From: Pelagibius litoralis
GTDB taxonomy: Bacteria > Pseudomonadota > Alphaproteobacteria > Kiloniellales > DSM-21159
Reading direction: 5' to 3'
Length of the DNA: 34,166 bases
Assembly: GCA_029287455.1 (NCBI GenBank)
Contig: JARFRB010000060.1
Coordinates: 1 to 34,166, forward strand
Shown: positions 1-7,076 of the stretch, in pieces
Layout: each line of letters starts with the position of its first letter
Position numbering within the stretch: position 1 is the stretch's first letter
Notes under the pieces: generated by a model
Database searches by the model: none
Seen by the model: the letters and a program-made list of their open reading frames with translations, nothing else
Told to the model about the DNA's origin: nothing
Made by a program: the position numbers and the translations under genes

Positions 1-880
1 TCACAGCGATCGCCCAGATCATGTAGATGACGGCGATCACGGTGCTGGCCTCGGAGAACATGTAGATGATGGTGCCGATTAGGACCAGGCCAGGACCGAT
101 CTGCACGATGCTGAGGACCAGGCAGATAGCGGTCCAAATGCCCGCGCCCGGCACGCCGGCGACCACCATGCCGAGGCCGGCGAAAAAGGTCTGAATCACC
201 GCCGTGCCCAAGACGCCCCGCGCCACGTTCCTGATGGTGGAAATCATGATGTTGACCAGCTGTGGGCCCTGTGTTCCCACGACCCGGCGGGCCAGGGCCT
301 CGGCGCCCGAGAGGGCTCGGTCAGGCCGGGTCAGAAGGAATCCGGCGATGAGGAAGGCCGCGAGGAACTGCAGCACGGCCAGGCTGGCACCCAGGAAGCC
401 GGATAGCACCGCTTCGGCGACCCCCTTCAGCTGCGGCCCCACGCTTGAGGCCGCCGCCTTCAGGTTCGTCGCGGCCAGGGACCAGAAATCGTAGAGTGGC
501 ACGCCAATTACCGGCCAATCGCGCACGGAAGTGTCGGGTCCCGGAAGCTGCAAGGTGTCGTTCGCCAAGGCGTCCAGGAAGTCTTGGGCGTCGCCGACGA
601 GAATCGCCACGAAGGCTGCGACCGGCCCCAGCAGCAAGCAAACCGCCAGCAGGCTCAAGAGGGTGGCGCTCAAGGACACCCGGCCGCCAAGCCATCCGGC
701 GATGCGCTGACACAAGGGATGGGTGGCGATGGCCATGATGCCTGCCCAGATCAGGATAACCGCGAAGGGCCGCAGAATGTCGAGGCACCAGAAGGCCAAG
801 ATGCCGATCAGAAAGATCTTGATCGCCGCGTCCACGGCCAGGTTGGAGAAGTCCTCGCTCAGCGGCTTGGGCGCGTTCAT
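1..880 (-). CDS. AI-2E family transporter (UPF0118 permease), C-terminus cut by window edge
   Basis: I translated the minus strand from the ATG at 880, which has a GGGGGGAAG ribosome site just upstream. The frame stays open to base 1, so about 293 residues are seen and the C-terminus is missing. The protein is strongly hydrophobic: paired membrane segments lie around residues 20-55 and 70-95, then a soluble loop of about 60 residues, then further membrane segments from about 155 onward. That layout, with a region reading GVLGTAVIQTFFAGLG about 225 residues in, is typical of the AI-2E/PerM exporter family (usually 340-370 aa). Family members have been linked to quorum-signal export or Na+/H+ antiport, so the substrate is undetermined. 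It is transcribed away from the catabolic island and is probably independent of it. Confidence 0.85.
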   Translation of the reverse strand, partial: MNAPKPLSEDFSNLAVDAAIKIFLIGILAFWCLDILRPFAVILIWAGIMAIATHPLCQRIAGWLGGRVSLSATLLSLLAVCLLLGPVAAFVAILVGDAQDFLDALANDTLQLPGPDTSVRDWPVIGVPLYDFWSLAATNLKAAASSVGPQLKGVAEAVLSGFLGASLAVLQFLAAFLIAGFLLTRPDRALSGAEALARRVVGTQGPQLVNIMISTIRNVARGVLGTAVIQTFFAGLGMVVAGVPGAGIWTAICLVLSIVQIGPGLVLIGTIIYMFSEASTVIAVIYMIWAIAV

Positions 881-1009
881 GGTGCTTCCCCCCAATACAT
901 TACAAAAAGGCTCTGCGCACACCATGCCACGATATGCGCCGCTTCGCGACCGCTCAGGCGGCTTCCAGAGGTGACGCGCCGCTCAATCCGCTTGAGTGCT
1001 GGCCGCGGG

Positions 1010-2002
1010 TCAGATGCCCAGTCGCGCAAGCCGTGACGCTTGCGGGGCATTGAGCGCATTTTGGGGAACTTCGCCGCCGAGCAGGGCACGGATCTGAACC
1101 ACGGTCTCCAGGGCTTGCGCTTGCGCGGCGGGAGGGGTGAGGCCCCCGGTGTGCGGCGTTGCGACGACGTTAGGCAAAGCGGCGATGCTGGGGGTTGGCG
1201 CTTGGCCCTCGGCCCGACCGACGTCCAGCCCCGCCCCGGCGATCTCGCCGCTGGTAAGGGCGTGCGTCAAGGCGGTTTCGTCGACCAGATTGCCGCGCGA
1301 TGCGTTGATGAAGTAAGCGCTGGTTTTCATGCGCGAGAAAGCTTGCGCGTTCATCAGGTTTTCCGTTTCCGCATTGGCGACGACCAGGCAGACCACGAAA
1401 TCGGAGGTCTCCAAGACCTGTTCCATCGTGGTTTGCTCAAGGTCCGGCTCCGTGACTTCGACGAAGGGGTCGGCGACGAGCACGCGCATGCCGAAGGCCT
1501 GCCCAAGCGTCGCCACAAAGCGGCCGATACTGCCGTAGCCAAGGATGCCTAGCGTCGCGCCGCTCAGTTGTGTCCCCATGCTCTGCGCCGGCATCTTGCC
1601 CTGATGGTAAAGGTTGGCATCCCGGGTCACATGCCGGGCCAAGTCGATCATCATCCCGAAGATCAGTTCGCTCACGGAGTTGACGAAACCCGGGCTCGCG
1701 TGGGTCACCAGGACGCCATTGCGCGAGGCGGCGGCGAGATCGATGCTGCGCCGGTCGACCGCCCCGCGCAGGACCGCGACGAGTTCCGGCAGAGAGTCGA
1801 AGACCACGGCCTCGACCGGCGTGTTGACGTCGCTCACGAGCAGTTCGCAACCCTGGGCCGCTTCGATCAACTCAGCCGCCGAAAGGCGCCGATCCAAGGG
1901 ATTGAGCCGGACCTGGGCAAGCTCGCGCAGTTGCGCCAGTGCCGCGCCCCCATAAAAGAGCGACCGGGAACTCGGATCGTGGGTCAGGAAGACATGCGTC
2001 AT
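1010..2002 (-). CDS. D-isomer-specific 2-hydroxyacid dehydrogenase
   Basis: The 330-aa protein has the family layout: an N-terminal substrate domain and a Rossmann domain with GYGSIG at residues 155-160. The expected catalytic residues are visible: Arg236 in NASRG, a candidate Glu265, and His284 in TPHTGG. Family members reduce 2-oxoacids or oxidise D-2-hydroxyacids with NAD(P). The segment around Glu265 (DVGRAEGQAP) is looser than the usual DVFxxEP, so the Glu assignment is less certain. The start lies 9 bp after the amidohydrolase stop with no clear Shine-Dalgarno, suggesting translational coupling. It is the last gene of the minus arm of the island and could carry out the redox step of the pathway. 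Substrate unknown; phosphoglycerate or hydroxypyruvate activity cannot be excluded. Confidence 0.9.
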   Translation of the reverse strand: MTHVFLTHDPSSRSLFYGGAALAQLRELAQVRLNPLDRRLSAAELIEAAQGCELLVSDVNTPVEAVVFDSLPELVAVLRGAVDRRSIDLAAASRNGVLVTHASPGFVNSVSELIFGMMIDLARHVTRDANLYHQGKMPAQSMGTQLSGATLGILGYGSIGRFVATLGQAFGMRVLVADPFVEVTEPDLEQTTMEQVLETSDFVVCLVVANAETENLMNAQAFSRMKTSAYFINASRGNLVDETALTHALTSGEIAGAGLDVGRAEGQAPTPSIAALPNVVATPHTGGLTPPAAQAQALETVVQIRALLGGEVPQNALNAPQASRLARLGI

Positions 2003-2011
2003 GGAGGGAAA

Positions 2012-2872
2012 TCAGAAGCCATAAAGTTTGGCCGGATTCTCGGCCAGGATCCGCGCGGTTAGGGAATCGTCCTCCACCCAGTAGCGCAGCACGTCGAGCA
2101 ACTGGGCATCGTCGGGAGGATTGTCTTGGGCGGACGGGTGCGGCCAGTTGCTGGCCCAGACCATCCGCTCAGGGGCCGCCGTGACCAGGCCGCGCGCCAG
2201 CCGCCCCACATCCATGAAGCGCGGCGCGCCTTCCTTGGAGGTCTCGTAGGGGGCCGAGAGCTTGACCCAGGTCTTGCCGTTTTCAAGGAGGCGTAGCAGA
2301 GCGCGGTATCCCGGATGATCGGTTCCGACCGGTTCTAGGAACTTGCCGGTATGATCGATCACCAACTCTCCCGGCAAACGCAGCAGGCTATCCACGCGGT
2401 CGGGAAGGTCCCGGCCATCCATCTGCAACTGAACGTGCCAGCCAAATGCCGCGACGCGGGCGGCCATGGGCTCCAGCGCGCTCCACGGCAAGACCCCGCC
2501 GCGCAGCATGAAGAAACGGATGCCCAGGATGCCGGCTTCGGTCAGGGACCGCAGCTCGCTGTCGGTGATGGTCTCGTCCACCACGGCGACGCCTCTGGAT
2601 AAATCGCCGAGCTCCGCCATGGCGTCCAGGGTGCAGCGGTTGTCGGTCCCGTAGGCGGAAGGCTGGACCACGACCACCCGCTCGATGCCCAAGCGCTTCA
2701 TCACCGCGCGGTAGGCGGCGACCGGCCGCTCCTCTACCGGGAAAGGGCTGGTGGGCGCGACCGGGTAGCGGCCGCTTGGCCCGTAGATGTGAATGTGGCA
2801 ATCACAGGTCCCCGCGGGGGAAGATTTGGGGGCCTGGATACTTGGCGCTGAAGAGGAGCCCGGCTCGGTCAT
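2012..2872 (-). CDS. Amidohydrolase-2 (COG3618) family protein, LigI / D-galactarolactone isomerase-like
   Basis: The 286-aa TIM-barrel protein begins its barrel with CDCHIHIY (His26, His28) and has His174 on a later strand (VIDHTG) and ASNWPH at 241-245. These are the marks of the LigI group, whose members hydrolyse or isomerise lactones of dicarboxylic acids (2-pyrone-4,6-dicarboxylate, galactarolactone) and do not need a metal. The block YGTDNRCTLDA near residue 74 is also typical of the group. The catalytic Asp expected on the last strand is Asn242 here. The start has a GGGAGG ribosome site, and 36 bp separate it from the DapA-like gene upstream. The role is probably opening or isomerising a sugar-acid lactone; this is inference from family and neighbours. 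Confidence 0.85.
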   Translation of the reverse strand: MTEPGSSSAPSIQAPKSSPAGTCDCHIHIYGPSGRYPVAPTSPFPVEERPVAAYRAVMKRLGIERVVVVQPSAYGTDNRCTLDAMAELGDLSRGVAVVDETITDSELRSLTEAGILGIRFFMLRGGVLPWSALEPMAARVAAFGWHVQLQMDGRDLPDRVDSLLRLPGELVIDHTGKFLEPVGTDHPGYRALLRLLENGKTWVKLSAPYETSKEGAPRFMDVGRLARGLVTAAPERMVWASNWPHPSAQDNPPDDAQLLDVLRYWVEDDSLTARILAENPAKLYGF

Positions 2873-2908
2873 TAAGGGCCTCCCGTGAAGGTTTGACTCC
2901 GATCCGCG

Positions 2909-3847
2909 TTAAACGGCCACTCGTGTTTCCTCGTTGTAGGCCAAGAGCGCTTTTGACACGTGCCGGAGTTCCTCGGTCTTGCTTGCCGCCCCAACCATAT
3001 CGGACAGCATGGGCAGGAGCGGCCCGGTCTTGGCAATCCCGGCCAGGTCGACCGCCTTGTGCAGCACGCAAAGCGGGGAGATGTCGTCGCGCAGATCCTC
3101 AAGCGGAAGAAAAGCGGCTCTGATCTTCTCCGCGGTCGCGATGTCGCCGGCTTGGAGGCAGCGCAGAATTTCCGTCGAAGCGAAGGGGGCAACGCAAACC
3201 GAGCCGGAGGTAAAGGCCCTCAGCCCGAAAGACCTCCAGTGGGCGATCACTGGCCGCTCCCCAATCCCGCTTATGATCCTCCCGGTGTCGGCGACCTTGG
3301 TGAGCTCCTCGAGATAGGTGTCCTTGGTGGGGTCCTCCAGGACCCGCGCGTATTTGACCGCGCAAACGATACCTTCGTCGAGCAGTCCCGCCACTTGGTC
3401 CGGATCCAGATATCCGTCGCCCTTGATGTAAGCGATGGCGGGCTTCCCGACCGCCTCGACGAACGCCCGGATGCCCGCTTCGACGCCGGAAGAGGTTTTA
3501 GGAAAAACAAGCGGCAGAACCATGGCCGTGGGAAAGTTCGTGTGCTTCAGAATGGCGGCCTGGTCCATGAGCTTGCCGAAGTCTGGCCCGGAGGATGGGA
3601 TCACCCAGGCATCCTCGCCCGCGATCTCCTCCAGCATCTCCAGGATAGCTGGGTACTCCGTGACGCCGACATTGTAGAAATTCGCATTTCCGCCGTACAT
3701 CAAGGTGGTGACGCCGCCATTGGCCAGGTGGGCGACGAGACGCGCGTTTTCCGCCGCATCCAAGCCGAGGTCGTCGTCGTGGCATAGCGGCGGCACCGAA
3801 ATCACCGAACGCTGTAGGTCGGCGGTGGTCACGGGCGAAGTTTTCAT
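2909..3847 (-). CDS. Dihydrodipicolinate synthase/N-acetylneuraminate lyase superfamily protein
   Basis: The 312-aa protein has the class I aldolase barrel of the DapA superfamily. The likely Schiff-base lysine is Lys165 (CAVKYAR) and the partner tyrosine Tyr140 (IAYIK). Members split or dehydrate 2-oxo sugar acids, for example 2-keto-3-deoxygluconate aldolase and 5-keto-4-deoxyglucarate dehydratase, or condense pyruvate with an aldehyde. The motif that normally binds the pyruvate carboxylate (G-T-T/G-G-E) reads GGNANF at residues 52-57, so it is not an ordinary DapA. It is first in the minus arm, facing the TRAP genes across the control region, with a GAGGGGAG ribosome site. I infer it carries out the carbon-carbon cleavage or dehydration step of the island; substrate unknown. 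Confidence 0.87.
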   Translation of the reverse strand: MKTSPVTTADLQRSVISVPPLCHDDDLGLDAAENARLVAHLANGGVTTLMYGGNANFYNVGVTEYPAILEMLEEIAGEDAWVIPSSGPDFGKLMDQAAILKHTNFPTAMVLPLVFPKTSSGVEAGIRAFVEAVGKPAIAYIKGDGYLDPDQVAGLLDEGIVCAVKYARVLEDPTKDTYLEELTKVADTGRIISGIGERPVIAHWRSFGLRAFTSGSVCVAPFASTEILRCLQAGDIATAEKIRAAFLPLEDLRDDISPLCVLHKAVDLAGIAKTGPLLPMLSDMVGAASKTEELRHVSKALLAYNEETRVAV

Positions 3848-3896
3848 GTCGCTCCCCTCTTCGATCTCAAGCCTGCTCTGTGCCCTAGAACCTGCA

Positions 3897-3975
3897 ACAA
3901 GTAAATTTGTTTTACAAGTGAATTTGCTAAACCGGCGAATTTTTTAAGATATTGAAAAAGAACAAATAAATTTGT
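3897..3975. repeat. Three copies of a 14-bp repeat ACAARTRAATTTGY
   Basis: Copies lie at 3897-3910 (ACAAGTAAATTTGT), 3914-3927 (ACAAGTGAATTTGC) and 3962-3975 (ACAAATAAATTTGT). The first and third differ at one base, the first and second at two. Start-to-start distances are 17 and 48 bp. Each copy has ACAA and TTGT/TTGC ends, so it is also a loose inverted repeat. The block lies in the only strongly AT-rich stretch of the window, between the divergent DapA-like and dctP genes, and the third copy overlaps the minus-strand -35 hexamer. Probable regulator sites; the regulator is inferred to be the GntR protein at 7077. Confidence 0.6.
3906..3918. promoter_or_regulatory. Candidate GntR operator, copy 1 (TTTGTTTTACAAG)
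   Basis: This 13-bp site has TTGT and ACAA arms spaced exactly as in the perfect palindrome at 4052-4064, differing from it at three positions. It overlaps two of the 14-bp repeats. FadR-type GntR regulators commonly bind short inverted repeats with a small centre, and such a regulator is encoded at the end of the adjacent operon. Binding is inferred. Confidence 0.45.
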
Positions 3976-3978
3976 CAA
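3949..3978 (-). promoter_or_regulatory. Candidate sigma-70 promoter for the minus catabolic arm
   Basis: The minus strand reads a perfect TTGACA (-35) at 3978-3973. A weak -10, CAATAT, lies at 3954-3949 after an 18-bp spacer. It would transcribe the DapA-like gene with a leader of about 95 bases. The -35 overlaps the 14-bp repeat at 3962-3975, and the other repeats lie in the leader, so a bound repressor could block either binding or elongation. The -10 match is only three of six, so confidence is limited. Confidence 0.35.
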
Positions 3979-4024
3979 TGAGAAAGAATTGTCCCGTGAA
4001 GTGCAGAATTTTTCACATTGTGGG

Positions 4025-4054
4025 TTGACAGGTCGGCGTGATTTCTCGGATCTT
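4025..4054 (+). promoter_or_regulatory. Candidate sigma-70 promoter for the TRAP operon
   Basis: TTGACA lies at 4025-4030 on the plus strand, matching the -35 consensus fully. The -10 position, 17-18 bp later, is poor (GATCTT at 4049-4054) and runs into the perfect palindrome at 4052-4064. A repressor on that palindrome would cover the start site. The weak -10 may mean activation is needed or that the real promoter is elsewhere in this gap. Confidence 0.3.
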
Positions 4055-4064
4055 GTAATACAAG
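4052..4064. promoter_or_regulatory. Candidate GntR operator, copy 2 (perfect palindrome CTTGTAATACAAG)
   Basis: CTTGTA-A-TACAAG is a perfect 13-bp inverted repeat around one central base. It lies 83 bp before the dctP start codon and at the expected -10/+1 of the forward promoter, a normal place for a repressor site. The related site at 3906-3918 lies on the other side of the gap, so one regulator could control both arms. The link to the GntR gene at 7077 is inferred from operon position. Confidence 0.5.
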
Positions 4065-4146
4065 TGGGCGGTCCGCCGTTTCGCGCTCGCGACCAAAAAC
4101 CTTGAATAAACTGCATGTGGGAACATGCGATTTAGGGAGGACATTG

Positions 4147-5133
4147 ATGATCAGCTTTAAGCAAGCCGCCATAGCAGCGGTTGCAACCGCCTTGCTCGCT
4201 GGGTATTCGGTTTCGGCCGGGGCCGTGGAGTGGCGGGGTTGGAATATCCACAAACCCGACTATCCGAACACGGTCGCCATGGACAAGTTCGCCGAGCTTC
4301 TCGAGGAAAAGTCCGGGGGTGAGATCACGCTGAAAATGTTCCACTCCGGCACCCTTGGGACGCAGCCGGACGCGATCGAGCAGGTGAGGATCGGGGCGCT
4401 GGAGATCGGCAATTTCAACCTAGGCCCCATTGGGCCGGTGGCGCCCGAGGCCAACGTGGTGTCCTTGCCGTTCATCTTCTCCGACATGGATCACATGCAC
4501 CGTGCGCTTGACGGGGAGGCCGGCGAACAGATCTCGGCGGGCATGGCCAAGAAGGGTCTGGTTGCGCTGGCTTGGTACGACTCGGGTGCGCGCTCGTTCT
4601 ATAACTCCAAGAAGCCGATCGAGACGCCCGCGGACGTGGAAGGGATGAAGGTCCGGGTGATGAACAACGATCTTTATTCGGGCATGATCTCGGCCCTGGG
4701 CGGCAATCCTTCGCCGATGGCTTTCTCCGAAGTCTACCAATCGCTCAAGACCGGCGTGGTCGACGGCGCGGAGAACAATTGGCCGTCCTATGAGTCGACC
4801 GGCCACTACGAGGTGGCTGGGTACTATTCACTCTCCCAGCATCTCATCATTCCCGAATGCGTGTGCATCAACGCGCAGGTGTGGGAAAGCCTCTCCGACG
4901 ATCAGAAGGCCATCGTGAAAGAGGCCGCGCGGGAGTCGGCGGAGCTGCAGCGCGAGCTTTGGGCCGAGCGGGCCAAAGCCAGCCGCGAGAAGGTGCTGGA
5001 ATCCGGCGTGCAGTTCAACGAGATCCCGGATAAGTCCGCCTTCCAGGACGCGATGAAGCCGGTCTACGACACCTATTTGGCCGACAATCCTGATCTGAAG
5101 CCGCTTGTGGAACTAATCCAGAGCAGCAACTGA
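4147..5133 (+). CDS. dctP: TRAP transporter periplasmic substrate-binding protein
   Basis: This is the solute receptor of a TRAP transporter; it captures an organic acid in the periplasm and hands it to the membrane subunits. I start it at ATG 4147, not the in-frame ATG 45 bases earlier, because AGGGAGG sits 7 bases upstream and the product then opens directly with a signal peptide (cleavage probably after SAGA, residue 26). The mature protein shows the DctP fold: Arg170 in GMKVRVM, the usual carboxylate-binding arginine, Arg149 in SGARS, and GVVDGAENNW at residues 203-212. Length 328 aa is normal. It is first in the plus arm and followed by a strong intergenic hairpin. The ligand is expected to carry a carboxylate; its identity is unknown. 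Confidence 0.93.
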   Translation: MISFKQAAIAAVATALLAGYSVSAGAVEWRGWNIHKPDYPNTVAMDKFAELLEEKSGGEITLKMFHSGTLGTQPDAIEQVRIGALEIGNFNLGPIGPVAPEANVVSLPFIFSDMDHMHRALDGEAGEQISAGMAKKGLVALAWYDSGARSFYNSKKPIETPADVEGMKVRVMNNDLYSGMISALGGNPSPMAFSEVYQSLKTGVVDGAENNWPSYESTGHYEVAGYYSLSQHLIIPECVCINAQVWESLSDDQKAIVKEAARESAELQRELWAERAKASREKVLESGVQFNEIPDKSAFQDAMKPVYDTYLADNPDLKPLVELIQSSN

Positions 5134-5150
5134 GCCAATTGGGCACTGGC

Positions 5151-5182
5151 CGCCGGGCTTCCCCGAACTTGGAAGTCCGGCG
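5151..5182 (+). other. 12-bp stem-loop between dctP and dctQ
   Basis: The arms 5151-5162 and 5171-5182 pair over 12 bp (eleven Watson-Crick pairs and one G-U) around an 8-base loop, starting 17 bases after the dctP stop. No run of T follows, so it is not a standard intrinsic terminator. In operons for binding-protein transporters, a structure at this place often protects the 3' end of the upstream message or lets only part of transcription through, giving more binding protein than membrane protein. That role is inferred. Confidence 0.6.
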
Positions 5183-5219
5183 ACCGCCGCTCACTGGTGC
5201 ATAAGGGAGGTCGGGAAAC

Positions 5220-5771
5220 TTGGCGGACTCCGATTCCACCTCTGCCGCCGCTCAGCCGGCCGTGGCTTGGCGCAAGACGCGATTCGACCGGCTCTTGGAT
5301 CTGCTCAGCGACATCAGCACGGCCGTGTCGGGCCTCGCGCTAGTGGTGCTGACTGTGATTTTCGGCTGGCTGGTCTATGGACGCTATGTCCTCAACGCGA
5401 CGCCGACCTGGGTGGAACAGGTCGCCTTGCTGCTGGTGATGCTGATCGGATTTTTGGGCGCCTCGGTGGGGATTCATAAGAACACGCACTTGGGCGTATC
5501 CTATTTCCGCGAGTTGAGCTCGCGCCGGGTGCGGCGGGCCTTCGAGCTCGCCTCTCACCTGATCCTGATGTGCTTCGGCGCCGTTATGATGGTCTACAGC
5601 TACAAGCTGGTGATTTTCAAATGGGGCACGGACATCCCCTTGATCAACGTGCCTGAGGGTCTCAGGGCAGTGCCGATCATGCTCTGTGGGGGGCTGACCA
5701 TGCTCTATTCCATCGGCCATCTCATCAACTTCTTCAAAGGCGTTGAAGAAGAACGCGCGATCGATCGCTAG
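5220..5771 (+). CDS. dctQ: TRAP transporter small permease subunit
   Basis: The 183-aa protein has about four membrane segments (near residues 35-58, 70-90, 108-128 and 148-170) separated by short loops, as in DctQ proteins. It includes the typical block WVEQVALLLVMLIGFLGASVG in the second segment. DctQ pairs with DctM to form the membrane part of the TRAP system. The start is a TTG at 5220 with AGGGAGG at 5204-5210; no ATG is available at the N-terminus of this frame. The weak start codon plus the hairpin upstream would both lower its level relative to DctP. DctM follows 17 bp later. Confidence 0.9.
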   Translation: MADSDSTSAAAQPAVAWRKTRFDRLLDLLSDISTAVSGLALVVLTVIFGWLVYGRYVLNATPTWVEQVALLLVMLIGFLGASVGIHKNTHLGVSYFRELSSRRVRRAFELASHLILMCFGAVMMVYSYKLVIFKWGTDIPLINVPEGLRAVPIMLCGGLTMLYSIGHLINFFKGVEEERAIDR

Positions 5772-5788
5772 CGGCTGGGGCGGGGGAC

Positions 5789-7072
5789 ATGGGGCTGCTG
5801 ATCCTTCTAGGCATTTTCGCCATCTGCGTGATCATCGGGGTGCCCGTGGCCTTCGCGCTCGGCATCGCGGCGGTTTCCGCCTTCTTCTATGAAGGCCTGC
5901 CGCTGATCGTCGCGTTTCAGCGAATCGTCTCCGGCATCAACATCTTCTCGCTGATGGCGATTCCTTTCTTCATCTTCGCCGGCGAGCTGATGTTTCACGG
6001 CGGAATCGCGATCCGTCTCGTGCGCTTCGCGTCGGCCGCGGTAGGGGCTCTGCGCGGCGGTCTAGGCATCGTGAACGTCTTCTCGTCGATGCTCTTCGGT
6101 GGCATCTCCGGTTCGGCGGTGGCCGACATCTCGGCCCTTGGGTCCATACTGATCCCCGTGATGAAGGAGAAGGGCTACGACGACGACTACGCGGTGAACG
6201 TCACCGTCACCTCCTCCATCGCCGGGATCATGATACCGCCCAGCCACAACATGATCCTCTTCGCGGTGGCGGCTGGCGGTGGAATCTCCATTTCCAAGCT
6301 TTTCCTGGCCGGGGTCGTGCCGGGGGTGGTGATGTGCTTGTGTTTGGCTGTAGCGGCCTACCTGATCGCCGTTCGGCGCGGCTACCAGGCCGAGCGGTTC
6401 CCGGGGTTCAGCTCCATGTTTCTGACATTTTTGGCGGCGGTGCCCGGATTGTTCACGGCGGTGATCATTGTCGGGGGCGTGCTGTCCGGCGTGTTCACGG
6501 TGACCGAGTCCGGCGCATTCGGGACCATCTATGCGTTCTTGGTGACCATCCTGGTCTATCGGGCCCTGTCCTGGGAGAACTTCAAGATCGCCGTGGTGAA
6601 TTCCGTGCGGACCACCTCCATGGTGATGATCCTGGTCGCCTGCGCCGCGGCCTTCGCCTACATGCTGACCTTCTTTCAGGTCCCATCGCGCATGATCGAT
6701 TTCATGACGGGCATCTCCGAGAACCCCATCATCATCTTGCTCATGATCAACCTGATGCTTTTGGTCCTCGGAATGATCATGGACATGGCGGCGCTTATCC
6801 TGATCTGCACGCCGATCTTCCTGCCGGTTGCCGCTTCGATCGGCGTCGATCCCCTGCAGTTCGGAATGATTCTCATGATGAACCTCGGGCTGGGGCTCTG
6901 CACGCCGCCGGTGGGCGCTTGCCTCTTCGTGGGCTGCGCGGTTGGCAACGTGCCCATCGAACGGGCGGTGAGAACCATCTGGCCCTTCTATGCCGCGATC
7001 TTCGTCGCCCTGATGCTGACCACCTTCATCCCGGCGATCTCCTTGACTTTGCCGAATCTTTTGGCCGAATGA
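5789..7072 (+). CDS. dctM: TRAP transporter large permease subunit
   Basis: This 427-aa, highly hydrophobic protein has the length and many-helix layout of DctM, the ion-coupled subunit that moves the substrate with Na+ in TRAP systems. Recognisable blocks include the N-terminal GVPVAFALG, the FGGISGSAVADISALGSI region near residue 105, and the C-terminal PVGACLFVGCAVGN. The start ATG follows CGGGGGAC. It completes a three-part TRAP transporter with DctP and DctQ, and the regulator gene begins 4 bp after its stop, so all four are probably one transcript. Confidence 0.94.
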   Translation: MGLLILLGIFAICVIIGVPVAFALGIAAVSAFFYEGLPLIVAFQRIVSGINIFSLMAIPFFIFAGELMFHGGIAIRLVRFASAAVGALRGGLGIVNVFSSMLFGGISGSAVADISALGSILIPVMKEKGYDDDYAVNVTVTSSIAGIMIPPSHNMILFAVAAGGGISISKLFLAGVVPGVVMCLCLAVAAYLIAVRRGYQAERFPGFSSMFLTFLAAVPGLFTAVIIVGGVLSGVFTVTESGAFGTIYAFLVTILVYRALSWENFKIAVVNSVRTTSMVMILVACAAAFAYMLTFFQVPSRMIDFMTGISENPIIILLMINLMLLVLGMIMDMAALILICTPIFLPVAASIGVDPLQFGMILMMNLGLGLCTPPVGACLFVGCAVGNVPIERAVRTIWPFYAAIFVALMLTTFIPAISLTLPNLLAE

Positions 7073-7076
7073 CGTT

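Noticed and set aside
881-1009. TTGTAAT half-site upstream of the AI-2E gene resembling the GntR operator
   Set aside because: Only one arm matches; expected by chance in an AT-rich promoter.
5151-5182. Reading the dctP-dctQ hairpin as an intrinsic terminator
   Set aside because: There is no T-run after the stem, and the downstream genes complete the same transporter.
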